64,000 nucleotides of DNA from Bacillota bacterium (GTDB lineage: Bacteria; Bacillota; UBA4882; UBA8346), in NCBI GenBank assembly GCA_029776205.1, contig JAKOTQ010000096.1, positions 133,771 to 197,770 of the forward strand. Reading direction: 5' to 3'. Below, in pieces: positions 27,868-37,373 of this stretch. The translations under genes and the position numbers were made by a program. Under the pieces are notes generated by a model, which did no database searches, was not told the DNA's origin, and was given only the letters and a program-made list of their open reading frames with translations. Every line of letters begins with the position of its first letter. Position 1 is the stretch's first letter.

Positions 27868-29076
27868 TCAACTGAAAATTTGCTGTACCCATTGCAACGC
27901 AGTAATATATAAACGGGAGACTTCGTTTTCCGACACATTCAACTGGGCTGTCTTTTCTGTTAATACATCCCATTCACCCCGCTCATAGGCGATGATCAAA
28001 TCATATACTTCTCGTAAAGAATTAGACGTTCCCGATAAAGCATCTTTCACATCATCAGCAACAGGAACTTCATCAATAATCTCTTGGAACGGGCGATCCA
28101 TTAACGCATCAATCATTGAAAACATACCCATCAGGAACAAATCCGAACTACGATCTTTCATACCCACCTCAAAGGCTAACAATTCCGCAAACCGCGCCCT
28201 GATCAGGGAAATAATCACCAGTTCGTCAGGTTTATCTTCGCCGATACTGCGAAGGGAAACCAAAGTCACCCATTTCACAAATTCTTTGATTCCCAAAAGT
28301 ACCAGACAATATTTGATTGACGTAACCTTCGTCACCAATCCGAAAGCTGCAGAATTAACCAGCCGTAACAGTTTGTATGAAAGAGAGACATCCTGCTTAA
28401 CGATTTCTTCGATTCGATCAAAATCCCCATCAAACTGGTTAATTTCCCGGATAATCCGAAGATAATTTAATTTGTAGGGAGCCAGATCCTGACCTGAGAA
28501 AATCTCCGGCTTACTGAAAAAATACCCCTGAAAATAAGAATATCCGCAAGCCACAGCTTCCTCATATTGTTCTAGAGTCTCAACCTTTTCCGCTAGAAAC
28601 CGGATTCGGCCGTTACCGATCTCCCGAGGCATCGCCTTCCAATCATCCGGTGATGCCTTCAGAAAATCGACCTTAATGATATCAGCCAAATCAATCAAAG
28701 GAGAAATTTGATTGAACGCCACAAAATCATCCAAAGCCAACGTATAACCAAGCTGCTTCAACTTGCGACAGGCTGTTAAAATTTCATCATCGGGAACAAT
28801 GTCTTCCAAAAGTTCAATCACAACCAAGTTAGGAGGGATAACGGTTGCCATTTCTTTCTTTAATAGATTCTGCGTAAAGTTAATAAAGGCCCGTTTCCCG
28901 CCGGTCAGAGTGTCGATCCCAATGACTGAAAAACTGTTCGTAATTACATCTGATGTCGCCCGATCGCCGTCATTATGATCATAAAAATTTTGCTTCCCGG
29001 AACGGTAGAGCAACTCATAGGCAAATACACTTTTATTCTTGGTGAATATTGGTTGTCTAGCAACAAATACTTCCAT
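27868..29076 (-). CDS. EAL-HDOD domain signalling protein
   Basis: This protein resembles the CdgJ/YuxH group. The N-terminal part is a degenerate EAL domain (MEVFVARQPIF, with YELLYR replacing the EAL signature, and ALDDF and KVDF strands). An HDOD domain follows from about residue 200 (LSYKLLRLVNSAAFG). Such proteins usually lack phosphodiesterase activity and act as c-di-GMP or motility regulators. It starts at an ATG with AGGAGA, about 40 bases after apt, so it may be the distal gene of an argH-apt transcript. The length is 402 residues. Confidence 0.9.
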   Translation of the reverse strand: MEVFVARQPIFTKNKSVFAYELLYRSGKQNFYDHNDGDRATSDVITNSFSVIGIDTLTGGKRAFINFTQNLLKKEMATVIPPNLVVIELLEDIVPDDEILTACRKLKQLGYTLALDDFVAFNQISPLIDLADIIKVDFLKASPDDWKAMPREIGNGRIRFLAEKVETLEQYEEAVACGYSYFQGYFFSKPEIFSGQDLAPYKLNYLRIIREINQFDGDFDRIEEIVKQDVSLSYKLLRLVNSAAFGLVTKVTSIKYCLVLLGIKEFVKWVTLVSLRSIGEDKPDELVIISLIRARFAELLAFEVGMKDRSSDLFLMGMFSMIDALMDRPFQEIIDEVPVADDVKDALSGTSNSLREVYDLIIAYERGEWDVLTEKTAQLNVSENEVSRLYITALQWVQQIFS

Positions 29077-29115
29077 AGAATCTCCTATATATCCAAAATG
29101 ATAACCTAAAATGCC

Positions 29116-29637
29116 CTATTCCGCAGTATAATGAATTAAACTCAACACCTCATAACCTTCTAACTTTTTCCGCCCGTTTAAGGCATCCAGTTCAATAAGG
29201 AATGAAAAACCGACAATTTCTCCACCCAACTTAGTGACTAACTCTGCCGTCGCCGAAATAGTCCCCCCAGTGGCCAGTAGATCATCCACGATCAGCACCC
29301 GTTGTCCGGGCTCAATAGCATCGCGGTGAATCTCCAAAGAATCCTGCCCATATTCCAAATCATAGGTTACCTTTTCAACGGCAGCCGGAAGTTTTCCTGG
29401 CTTACGCACTAAGATGAAACCGCAACCCAGTTTATAAGCTAACGGTGCTCCCAATATAAAACCTCGGGATTCAGCACCTACCACCAGGTCCGGGCGGGCA
29501 TCCTTAAAATGCTCGGCCATCTGATCAATTGCATATTGCAATGCAGGACCATTCTTCAACAAAGTGGTAATATCTTTAAAATTAATTCCCGGTTTCGGGA
29601 AATCAGGAATTTCTCGAATCAACGCTTTTAAATCCAT
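29116..29637 (-). CDS. apt: Adenine phosphoribosyltransferase
   Basis: Apt salvages adenine to AMP with PRPP. The PRPP-binding motif [13 protein letters not shown] and the family segments [15 protein letters not shown] and [13 protein letters not shown] are intact. The start is ATG 29635-29637, set by GAGGAG 9 nt upstream, giving 173 residues. It lies 13 bases after argH on the same strand. Confidence 0.97.
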   Translation of the reverse strand: MDLKALIREIPDFPKPGINFKDITTLLKNGPALQYAIDQMAEHFKDARPDLVVGAESRGFILGAPLAYKLGCGFILVRKPGKLPAAVEKVTYDLEYGQDSLEIHRDAIEPGQRVLIVDDLLATGGTISATAELVTKLGGEIVGFSFLIELDALNGRKKLEGYEVLSLIHYTAE

Positions 29638-29650
29638 CTTCACACACTCC

Positions 29651-31042
29651 TCACTTTACTTGCTGCCTTTTTAAGTCAAGCCATTCACGTGCGTTTGCCA
29701 ATTGCTTCTGAACCTGTTCGAAAGCAGTCCCTCCCTCAGAACGACGGACATCCACTACCGTTTCCATCCGTAAAACCGGATATACTGTGTTATCAATAGC
29801 AGAACAGAACTTTTGCATTTCCTCCAGGGATAATTCTTCCAACTTTTTCCCGTTTTCAATACCATAACGGACCAAACGGCCGACGATGGCATGGGCTTCC
29901 CGGAACGGTATTCCTTTCACCACCAGATAATCGGCTAAATCCGTCGCGTTCAAATATCCATCTTCAGTAGCAGCAAGCAATTTCCCCCGGTTGAATTTTA
30001 AAGTTTGCAGCATAGGGGTGAAAATTGACAAGCATCCCTTGACTGTTTTGACGCTGTCAAACAAAGCCTCTTTATCTTCCTGCATATCTTTGTTATATGC
30101 CAACGGTAATCCTTTCATTACCGTCAGAATAGCCATAAGGTTTCCGTAAACTCGACCGGTTTTCCCTCGTATTAATTCGGCAACATCCGGATTTTTCTTT
30201 TGCGGCATAATACTTGAACCGGTACTGAACGAATCATCCATCTCCACAAAACCAAACTCCGCCGAAGACCAAAGCACCAATTCCTCACAAAAACGGGAAA
30301 GATGCATCATAATCAGCGATGCAATAAAGTTAAACTCCGCCACAAAGTCTCGATCGCTCACCGCATCCAAACTGTTTTGACAAACGCCGTCCATCTTTAA
30401 AGCCGCAGCAACCCGACGGCGATCAATGGGGAAACCTGTTCCCGCCAAAGCACCTGCACCGAGCGGTGAAATATTTACCCGGCCCAAACATTCATTCAAC
30501 CGGTCATAATCCCGGCGAAACATTTCAAAATAAGCGAGTAAATGATGAGCCAATAAAACCGGCTGCGCCCGCTGTAAATGAGTATATCCCGGCATAATCG
30601 TTTTTGATTCCCGTTCTGCAGTCTCGAGCAACACTTCAAACAACTGCTTTAACAAGTCTAATATGGCATAAATTTCACGACGCAGATACAACCGAACATC
30701 CAAAGCCACCTGATCGTTCCGGCTGCGGGCCGTATGGAGCTTCTTTCCCAAATCGCCGATTTCCTGAATCAATAGTTTTTCAACATTCAGATGAATATCT
30801 TCCGCCGATGGATCCCAGTGAATCTCTCCGGCAATAACCCGCTCCCGGATCCGGGACAACCCTTCCCGAATGCGTTCCGCTTCTTCGGGGGTTATAATGC
30901 CACACGCCCCCAGCATTTCGGCATGGGCCATGCTCCCTTCGATATCTTCCTGGGCCAATTGATAATCAAAATGTATCGACGAATGGAAATCATCCATTAT
31001 TGCCGCTGTTTCCTTCAAAAACCGACCGCTCCAGGCTTTCAT
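29651..31042 (-). CDS. argH: Argininosuccinate lyase
   Basis: ArgH splits argininosuccinate into arginine and fumarate, the last step of arginine synthesis. The fumarase-superfamily signature [11 protein letters not shown] with its catalytic Ser loop is intact, and the N-terminus [10 protein letters not shown] is typical. The 463-residue length is normal. GGAGG lies about 11 nt before the ATG. argG is not adjacent; apt follows directly. The upstream side is bounded by the paaK terminator, so argH probably has its own promoter in the ~100-base gap. Confidence 0.97.
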   Translation of the reverse strand: MKAWSGRFLKETAAIMDDFHSSIHFDYQLAQEDIEGSMAHAEMLGACGIITPEEAERIREGLSRIRERVIAGEIHWDPSAEDIHLNVEKLLIQEIGDLGKKLHTARSRNDQVALDVRLYLRREIYAILDLLKQLFEVLLETAERESKTIMPGYTHLQRAQPVLLAHHLLAYFEMFRRDYDRLNECLGRVNISPLGAGALAGTGFPIDRRRVAAALKMDGVCQNSLDAVSDRDFVAEFNFIASLIMMHLSRFCEELVLWSSAEFGFVEMDDSFSTGSSIMPQKKNPDVAELIRGKTGRVYGNLMAILTVMKGLPLAYNKDMQEDKEALFDSVKTVKGCLSIFTPMLQTLKFNRGKLLAATEDGYLNATDLADYLVVKGIPFREAHAIVGRLVRYGIENGKKLEELSLEEMQKFCSAIDNTVYPVLRMETVVDVRRSEGGTAFEQVQKQLANAREWLDLKRQQVK

Positions 31043-31140
31043 GATGCATTAAACCTCCACTAAATATTAAATACCTGTGATTATTCCACAAAACCCTTGA
31101 AAATCCCTCTTTCAATTTCCAAAGAATTCAATTTATCTAC

Positions 31141-31169
31141 AAAAATAAAAAAACCCGTTGCCGGGTTTT
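31141..31169 (-). terminator. Terminator of the trpP-ecf-ior-paaK operon
   Basis: An 8-bp stem AAAACCCG/CGGGTTTT with a 4-nt loop is followed on the minus strand by a T-run. It lies only a few bases after the paaK stop and marks the end of the seven-gene operon that starts near 38.12 kb. Confidence 0.88.
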
Positions 31170-31175
31170 AAAAAT

Positions 31176-32477
31176 TCAAATATCTCTTTCATCAAAAACG
31201 CGTTTGGACTTCTTTTCGCTGCGCGGTAAAGTACCTAACGGCACCGTTTTTACATCGATTACAATCCCGATTTTCTTTTTGAAATTCTGTTCGATTCTAG
31301 CAGCGACTTCTTCCAAATCGTTTCCGGGCTCTGCCTCCGCCACGAGCAGCATATGATCCCTGGCATCCTGACGACTGAGACGAACCTGATATTCGCTGCT
31401 CGCCCCTGTTGTCTCTCGCAACACATCTTCAATCTGGCCCGGATAGATATTCACCCCTTTAATCTTGATCATATCGTCGCTCCGTCCCAAAATCCGATCG
31501 ATTCTTGGAAAAATACTGCCACAATGGCAACGGCCGGGAATAATCCGCGTCAAATCCCGGGTACGGTAGCGGATTAAAGGAGCACCTTCCTTCGTTAACG
31601 TGGTGATTACCAATTCACCCAGCTCTCCGTTGGGTAATACTTTGCCGGTGGATGGATCGATAATCTCAAAATAAAGATGATCGGTCCAATAATGGATCCC
31701 TTGATGACAATGACATTCAATTCCGATGCCGGGCCCGTAAATTTCCGTTAATCCATAAATATCATATGTTTCAATACCCAATTCCAATTCGATCCGGGCC
31801 CGCATTTTATCGCCCCAACGTTCCGAGCCCATGATCCCGATCCGTAGTTTAATCTTATCACGGAGCTGCCGTTTTTGAACTTCCTCAGCCAGTAACAAAG
31901 CATAGGACGAAGTGCTGCACAAAACGGTCGACCCCAGATCCACCATCATCTCCAATTGTTTATCCGTATTCCCCGGCCCCATCGGAATGGCCATCGCTCC
32001 CAACCGTTCCACTCCTGCCTGAAAACCGATGCCGGCAGTCCACAACCCATACCCCGGTGTAATTTGCACCCGGTCTTCCGGAGTCACCCCTGCCATCGCA
32101 TAGCACCGGGCAAACATCTCCGCCCAATTGGCTACATCATTACGTGTATAGGGGATAATCACCGGTTTTCCAGTTGTTCCGGACGAAGAATGGATCCGGA
32201 CGATATCCCGATTGGGTACAGCCTGCAAGCCCAATGGATACCCTTCCCGCAACTCCTCTTTCGTCGTAAACGGGAGCTGTTGAAAGTCTTCAAGAGTCTC
32301 TATACTCCGGCCTATAAAACCGGAAAATTTTCGCTGATAAAAGAGGCTGGATTCCATCACCCGCTGATAAACCCGATTTAAAGCAAATAACTGGTATTGT
32401 TCAGATTCCTCAACGGTCAATGACAGATCATGGGGTTCATTTGTATCATATTCCATGGGCCTGACTTTGTCTAACAT
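31176..32477 (-). CDS. paaK: Phenylacetate-CoA ligase family protein
   Basis: This AMP-forming aryl-acid CoA ligase has the ATP-binding motif SSSGTTGKP near residues 97-105, the YGLTEIYGPGIG adenylation motif and the C-terminal domain with GRSDDMIKIKGVNIYP. It forms phenylacetyl-CoA, or indoleacetyl-CoA, from the acid, ATP and CoA. It is 433 residues long with GGAGGTAG upstream. It lies 14 bases after iorB. With IorAB it could either activate arylacetates for reductive conversion to arylpyruvates or handle the aryl-CoA produced by oxidation; operon control argues for the former. Confidence 0.92.
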   Translation of the reverse strand: MLDKVRPMEYDTNEPHDLSLTVEESEQYQLFALNRVYQRVMESSLFYQRKFSGFIGRSIETLEDFQQLPFTTKEELREGYPLGLQAVPNRDIVRIHSSSGTTGKPVIIPYTRNDVANWAEMFARCYAMAGVTPEDRVQITPGYGLWTAGIGFQAGVERLGAMAIPMGPGNTDKQLEMMVDLGSTVLCSTSSYALLLAEEVQKRQLRDKIKLRIGIMGSERWGDKMRARIELELGIETYDIYGLTEIYGPGIGIECHCHQGIHYWTDHLYFEIIDPSTGKVLPNGELGELVITTLTKEGAPLIRYRTRDLTRIIPGRCHCGSIFPRIDRILGRSDDMIKIKGVNIYPGQIEDVLRETTGASSEYQVRLSRQDARDHMLLVAEAEPGNDLEEVAARIEQNFKKKIGIVIDVKTVPLGTLPRSEKKSKRVFDERDI

Positions 32478-32491
32478 CTCGTCTACCTCCT

Positions 32492-33079
32492 CTAAAGCTT
32501 TGCTCCCAGCTCAAATCCTCTCTCATTTATCTCTCTCGCCTTGGCAGGGACCAACTCCAACAACACCTTCAGTACTGCCGACCGAGAAAAAGGCAGTCTT
32601 CCGGTAGCGGCCAATGCCCCTAACATCACGGTATTTACCGCTTTAAAACTTCCAGCGGCTATCGCTGTATCGAATGCCCGTACCACCTTCAGTTGAAAGG
32701 GCGTATTCTTTAGATAATCCAAGATCGCCTCCGTTTGATAAGCCGACGTTCCCAAAGTGACTGTCACCGGACGGATCGGATAATCGTTCACCATTAAAAG
32801 ACCGCCCGGTTTTAACAATCCCAATGCCCGAACCGCTTCAGCCGGTTCAAACGCCAGAAGTACGTCGGCTTGGCCGGTACCAATCACCGGCCCAAAATCA
32901 TCCTTCCCGATCCGGACATGACTTTGTACCGTCCCTTCCCGTTGGGCCATCCCAATGGTTTCCGAAGTTTTTGCCGACAATCCCGCTTCCAAAGCTGCCT
33001 GAGCCAACACCCGTGAGGCCAATACCGTTCCCTGTCCGCCTACGCCGGCGATTACAATATCCATTGATGATGGATTCAT
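32492..33079 (-). CDS. iorB: Indolepyruvate:ferredoxin oxidoreductase, beta subunit
   Basis: IorB is the gamma-domain subunit of the enzyme that interconverts arylpyruvate, CoA and oxidised ferredoxin with arylacetyl-CoA, CO2 and reduced ferredoxin. The N-terminus DIVIAGVGGQGTVLASRVL is diagnostic. The start is ATG 33077-33079, overlapping the iorA stop (TGATG) with AAAGGAGG upstream. A longer frame lies inside iorA and is rejected. It gives 195 residues, the normal size. Confidence 0.94.
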   Translation of the reverse strand: MNPSSMDIVIAGVGGQGTVLASRVLAQAALEAGLSAKTSETIGMAQREGTVQSHVRIGKDDFGPVIGTGQADVLLAFEPAEAVRALGLLKPGGLLMVNDYPIRPVTVTLGTSAYQTEAILDYLKNTPFQLKVVRAFDTAIAAGSFKAVNTVMLGALAATGRLPFSRSAVLKVLLELVPAKAREINERGFELGAKL

Positions 33080-34869
33080 CAGCAATTCGCCTCCTTTATC
33101 GCTCCCACCGGGCAAACTTGAACACATAAACCGCACCCATAACAGGAAGGCCCTATCTCCGGTTTCTCTTCCTGATAAAACGCAGGGCATCCTAATTCTT
33201 TGATACACCGTTTACAATTGATACATCGGGATGCATCCACCCGGAAACGGCGGCTTGGTTTATACAAAGCAACACAAGGATAGCGCATCACAATGGCAGC
33301 AACTCCAGGATGTTCAAGGGATTTTCGCACTGCATTCTCCGCAGCTTGCAGATCCAATGGATTTACCTCTTCGACCCATTCAACACCGCAAGCCCGGATC
33401 AAAGCCACCACGTCCACAACCTGGGTCACCTCGCCGGAAGCCGTCCGCCCCATCCCGGGATGAGGTTGATGTCCGGTCATGGCAGTAGTACTGTTATCAA
33501 GCAAAACCAATTTAATCACATGTTTGTTGTAAACAGCATTGATCAATCCGGGAATCCCTGTATGAAAGAACGTTGAATCACCAATGAACGTAAATACCGG
33601 ACGCTCCGGTTCAATGCGCTGCAATCCCTGGCCGACAGTGATACCGGCTCCCATACACAAACAGGTGTCCACCATCGCCAATGGTTGGGCATTTCCCAGC
33701 GTATAACATCCGATGTCGCCTGTATAAATGGCATTCATCCCTTTGGTTGCCCGTTTCACCGCATAAAAGGACGCCCGATGGGGACAACCGGCACAAAGTA
33801 CCGGAGGCCTCAGCGGCAACTGGGGCGGAGCATCAAGTACCGCCGCCGCTGCATCCAACTTAACGCCGCACACCTTCATCAGTACATTTTTAACCAAATC
33901 CACGCTGTATTCACCGGCCCGGGGCAAATCACCGCTGATTTTTCCGTGAATTTTACCGGTAAACCCGATTCTTCCGGCGACAGCCAACACAGCCTCTTCA
34001 ATTACCGGGTCCAGCTCTTCGACCACAATAACCTGGTCCACCTGCTGCAAAAAGGCTTCGATCTTTGCCTGCGGCGCTGGATGAGGGTTGCCGATCTTCA
34101 GGATGGTAGGATGTAGCCCCAATGCCTGGGCGGCCTCAACTGCATAATAATAGGAGATGCCGCCTGCAATGATGCCTAGCCGGTCTCCCGGCGTCATCCG
34201 GTTCCAACGATTATCGGAAAACTCGACAGCCATCTTCTCCAATTGGTTCTCCAGCCAACGATGGCGTTCGTAAGACAACCGCGGAAAGATAACCCAACGG
34301 GGATCCTTGACGAAACCTTCCGTCGGAAGTGATTGAATCTCAGAAATTTCGACGCCAGCGGTAGCATGACACACTCGGGTGGTTGGCCGTAAAAACACCG
34401 GTATCCCGTACCGATGAGATAATTCAAAAGCATCCTTCGTCATCTCCAGCGCTTCTTCCGGCGATGCCGGATCGAACACCGGCAATTTGGCAAATTTGGC
34501 GAACGTACGAGTGTCCTGTTCTGTCTGGGAAGAATGAGGTCCCGGATCATCGGCTACCGCGACCACCAAGGCGCCTTTAACTCCAATGTAGGCCAAACTC
34601 ATCAACGGATCGCTAGCTACATTCAACCCGACTTGTTTCATAGCCACCAATGCCCTGGCACCGGCATACGCCGCACCGGCTGCCACCTCCATGGCTACTT
34701 TTTCATTGACCGACCATTCCACATAATAGGGAAATTCTCCGGACCATGCGGCTAACGTCCCGATAATTTCCGAAGAAGGTGTTCCGGGGTAGGCTGTAGC
34801 CAGATGAAGCCCCGCTTCGATCGCTCCTCTGGCAATTGCCTCATTTCCCATGAATAACTTTTTTCCCAT
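33079..34869 (-). CDS. iorA: Indolepyruvate:ferredoxin oxidoreductase, alpha subunit
   Basis: The 596-residue subunit carries the pyrimidine-binding domain (GNEAIARGAIEAG...TAYPGTPSSEI), the TPP-binding domain (GDIGCYTLG; GDSTFFHTG...DNSTTAMTG) and a C-terminal two-cluster ferredoxin domain (CINCKRC, then CYGCGLCVQVCP). The start ATG 34867-34869 is set by AGAGGTGAC. It is an oxygen-sensitive enzyme, which indicates anaerobic metabolism. It lies 32 bases after ecfT without an intervening terminator, tying it to the transporter genes. Confidence 0.96.
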   Translation of the reverse strand: MGKKLFMGNEAIARGAIEAGLHLATAYPGTPSSEIIGTLAAWSGEFPYYVEWSVNEKVAMEVAAGAAYAGARALVAMKQVGLNVASDPLMSLAYIGVKGALVVAVADDPGPHSSQTEQDTRTFAKFAKLPVFDPASPEEALEMTKDAFELSHRYGIPVFLRPTTRVCHATAGVEISEIQSLPTEGFVKDPRWVIFPRLSYERHRWLENQLEKMAVEFSDNRWNRMTPGDRLGIIAGGISYYYAVEAAQALGLHPTILKIGNPHPAPQAKIEAFLQQVDQVIVVEELDPVIEEAVLAVAGRIGFTGKIHGKISGDLPRAGEYSVDLVKNVLMKVCGVKLDAAAAVLDAPPQLPLRPPVLCAGCPHRASFYAVKRATKGMNAIYTGDIGCYTLGNAQPLAMVDTCLCMGAGITVGQGLQRIEPERPVFTFIGDSTFFHTGIPGLINAVYNKHVIKLVLLDNSTTAMTGHQPHPGMGRTASGEVTQVVDVVALIRACGVEWVEEVNPLDLQAAENAVRKSLEHPGVAAIVMRYPCVALYKPSRRFRVDASRCINCKRCIKELGCPAFYQEEKPEIGPSCYGCGLCVQVCPVGAIKEANC

Positions 34870-34901
34870 CGAAGTCACCTCTTGTTGCAACCTTCGTCTT
34901 A

Positions 34902-35690
34902 TTAATTCAAAATCCCCATCTGGTTCATTATAACGACGCTGAAAGCCAATAAAACTAAACCGATACTCACTAGCCAATCGGTACGGCTAAAATCATGGCG
35001 ATGCAAATAGGTCCGTTTCCCGATGCCAAAACCGCGGGTCTCCATCGATATGGCCATCTGTTCCGCCTTTTTCACCGACGTTATCATTAATGGAATAGCT
35101 AATGGACAAATGGAAAAAAACCGGGTCACAAAATTTCGACTGTCCAACCGATGAGCCCTGGAACATTGGGCTTGAATAATTTGCTCCATTTCATTCATAA
35201 ATGTCGGAATAAAACGAAGTGACGTAATAAACATAAAAGCATAGTTATAAGGTATTTTCAGTTTTTCAACCAAGACAACCACCATATCTTTGACCTGTGT
35301 GGTGGCTAACAATACCGGAAAACTAGAGGCTATTACCATCAGCCGAAATCCCATGGCCGTAGCGATAAATATCCCCCGGTCCGTTATTCGAAGCCCTGGA
35401 TTTCCCGGAATAAGCGTCAATAACGGTTGACCTTCCGATATAAAAAAAACCTGAAACACCCAAAAAAACAAGGCAAAAAAGAAGATCCCTTTAAAAACCG
35501 GAAGCATTTCCCGAAGCATTCGAGCAATCAGGGCAACCCCCACGACCGAGAAAAAAAGCCCAGTCAAAACCCACAAATCACCAAAAAGAAAGCTTAACCC
35601 CATTACCCATAGCGACCATAGTAATTTAGTTAATGGATTAAGACGATGAACTAATGAATCGCGATTTAAATAATTAGCTACAATGGACAT
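34902..35690 (-). CDS. ecfT: ECF transporter transmembrane subunit EcfT
   Basis: EcfT is the membrane coupling subunit of energy-coupling-factor vitamin and amino-acid importers. It has about five or six hydrophobic helices and the cytoplasmic coupling segments with QCSRAHRLD and METRGFG that contact the ATPases. The protein has 262 residues. It overlaps the end of the upstream ATPase gene by 17 bases. Together with two ATPases and a substrate component it forms a dedicated ECF transporter. Confidence 0.93.
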   Translation of the reverse strand: MSIVANYLNRDSLVHRLNPLTKLLWSLWVMGLSFLFGDLWVLTGLFFSVVGVALIARMLREMLPVFKGIFFFALFFWVFQVFFISEGQPLLTLIPGNPGLRITDRGIFIATAMGFRLMVIASSFPVLLATTQVKDMVVVLVEKLKIPYNYAFMFITSLRFIPTFMNEMEQIIQAQCSRAHRLDSRNFVTRFFSICPLAIPLMITSVKKAEQMAISMETRGFGIGKRTYLHRHDFSRTDWLVSIGLVLLAFSVVIMNQMGILN

Positions 35691-36510
35691 ATTCTTCCCC
35701 TCCGCTGTCGGTAATGGCCTTATAAAATTCCTCTACAGAAAGGGGCATCCCGAATTCCTCCTGATAACGGTCAAACCGTTGCACCAAGCAAGGAATTTGC
35801 GAAGGGAAAAGATTGGTACGGCGCAACACATCCGGTTGGTAAAATACCCGGCGACATGTGTCATCCATCAAAATACGTCCCTGGCTTAAAACGATCACTC
35901 GCTCGGCATACCGGGCTACTAACTCCATATCATGGGTAACAAAAATAATGGTATGCCCCTGCCGATGTAAAGCCTTAACCATCTCCATAATTTCAATTCC
36001 TTCCCGATAATCCTGCCCGGTTGTCGGTTCATCCAATACCATCACTTGCGGCCGCATGGAAAGCAATGAAGCAAAAGCCACCCGTTGGCGCTGCCCCTTA
36101 CTTAAAAAAAGCGGATTATCATTCAAATAGGGTTCCAACCCTACCTGCACGGCGGCCTCCCGCACCCTTTTGTCAATCTCTTCCCGGGAACATCCAAGAT
36201 TAGCCGGACCGAACCCTATCTCCTGAGCAACTGTAGGCAAGAAAATTTGATGATCTGGATTTTGAAACAAAAAACCAACTTTTTGCGCCAATAGACCTGT
36301 GGTTGACTTCCGGGTATCCATTCCGTCAATCCGGACCATTCCGCGGGTCGGTTTTAATAGTCCGTTAAACTGTTTTAACAAGGTGGTTTTTCCAGCCCCG
36401 TTTTGGCCGATGAGTGCGACAAATTCACCGGACTTTATCTCGAAGCTCAGGTTTTCCAAAACCGGCAAACCATTCGGGTATGCAAAGGTCAACTCCTCAA
36501 CCTGGATCAT
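35674..36510 (-). CDS. ECF transporter ATP-binding subunit EcfA (second)
   Basis: This is an ABC ATPase with Walker A GQNGAGKTTLL, a Q-loop FQNPDHQIF, signature SKGQRQRVA and Walker B VMVLDEPT. The FQNPDHQ motif is typical of ECF ATPases. The signature begins LSKGQ rather than LSGGQ. The start ATG 36508-36510 overlaps the previous stop as ATGA and has GGAGGG upstream; a longer frame within the previous gene is rejected. It is expected to pair with the other ATPase as a heterodimer. Confidence 0.93.
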   Translation of the reverse strand: MIQVEELTFAYPNGLPVLENLSFEIKSGEFVALIGQNGAGKTTLLKQFNGLLKPTRGMVRIDGMDTRKSTTGLLAQKVGFLFQNPDHQIFLPTVAQEIGFGPANLGCSREEIDKRVREAAVQVGLEPYLNDNPLFLSKGQRQRVAFASLLSMRPQVMVLDEPTTGQDYREGIEIMEMVKALHRQGHTIIFVTHDMELVARYAERVIVLSQGRILMDDTCRRVFYQPDVLRRTNLFPSQIPCLVQRFDRYQEEFGMPLSVEEFYKAITDSGGEEYVHCS

Positions 36511-37364
36511 CCTTTCCCTCCCCTGCATTTCAACAATGCCCAATAGGCCTCATCGACTGTCAACGGCAACTCCCCAGAATAATAGCCGGCCGCCTTTAAA
36601 CGATAGACCAACTCACTAACCGGAGGAATTTGCAAACCCACACCGGTTAATAACTCCGGCTGATTGATGATTTGTCGGGGCGGTTGATCTGCAACCATCC
36701 TTCCTTCGTTCATCACCCATAAACGTTCAATATATTCCAATAAAATATTAATCTTTTGCTCAACCACGATAATGGTTAAACCGTATTCCTGATTGAGCTG
36801 TTTGAGTACTTCGAACACTTCCTTCGTCCCTAACGGATCAAGCTCCGAGGTGGGTTCATCCAGTACTAATATTTTGGGGCGGAGGGCAACAGCTGCTGCA
36901 ATCGCAACCCGCTGTTTCTGCCCTCCGGACAATTCAACGGTAGATCGATACCGTAAACCTTCGATTCCGATGCGTTGCAACGCATCGGTAATCCGGGCCT
37001 CAATCATCTCGGGCTCCATCCCGAAGTTTTCCAATCCAAACGCTATTTCATCTTCGACGGTTGACGCCACTATCTGGGCTTCCGGATCTTGAAAGACACT
37101 CCCTACTTTTCGTGAGATTTCCGTACAATGGGTGTCAACGGTATCGAGGCCATCGATCCATACTCTGCCTTGATATTCTCCTCGCTGAAAATGGGGGATA
37201 ATCCCGTTAAGGCAAAGGACCAGCGTGGATTTGCCGGCACCAGCCGGGCCGGTAATCCCGATAAATTCACCGGGATTCACCGTCACATTAATCCCTGATA
37301 AAGCCGGCCGTTCGGAACCGGCATAGGTGAAACTGAGCTGTTCAATGGAAATCACCGGTTTCAT
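36507..37364 (-). CDS. ECF transporter ATP-binding subunit EcfA (first)
   Basis: This ABC ATPase has Walker A GPAGAGKSTLV, Q-loop FQDPEAQIV, signature LSGGQKQRVA and Walker B ILVLDEPTSELDP. It has about 285 residues. The second of two adjacent ATG codons is preferred because AGGAG lies 6 nt before it. The gene is 9 bases after the substrate-component gene and overlaps the next ATPase by 4 bases. The EcfA-EcfA' pair powers uptake. Confidence 0.93.
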   Translation of the reverse strand: MKPVISIEQLSFTYAGSERPALSGINVTVNPGEFIGITGPAGAGKSTLVLCLNGIIPHFQRGEYQGRVWIDGLDTVDTHCTEISRKVGSVFQDPEAQIVASTVEDEIAFGLENFGMEPEMIEARITDALQRIGIEGLRYRSTVELSGGQKQRVAIAAAVALRPKILVLDEPTSELDPLGTKEVFEVLKQLNQEYGLTIIVVEQKINILLEYIERLWVMNEGRMVADQPPRQIINQPELLTGVGLQIPPVSELVYRLKAAGYYSGELPLTVDEAYWALLKCRGGKG

Positions 37365-37373
37365 CATCTTCTC

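Noticed and set aside
27732-27938. Open frame of 68 codons on the minus strand
   Set aside because: No ribosome site, and it overlaps the end of the EAL-HDOD gene in another frame.
32492-33208. Longer IorB starting at 33208
   Set aside because: The extra 43 codons lie inside iorA and lack a ribosome site; ATG 33079 with AAAGGAGG gives the normal N-terminus.
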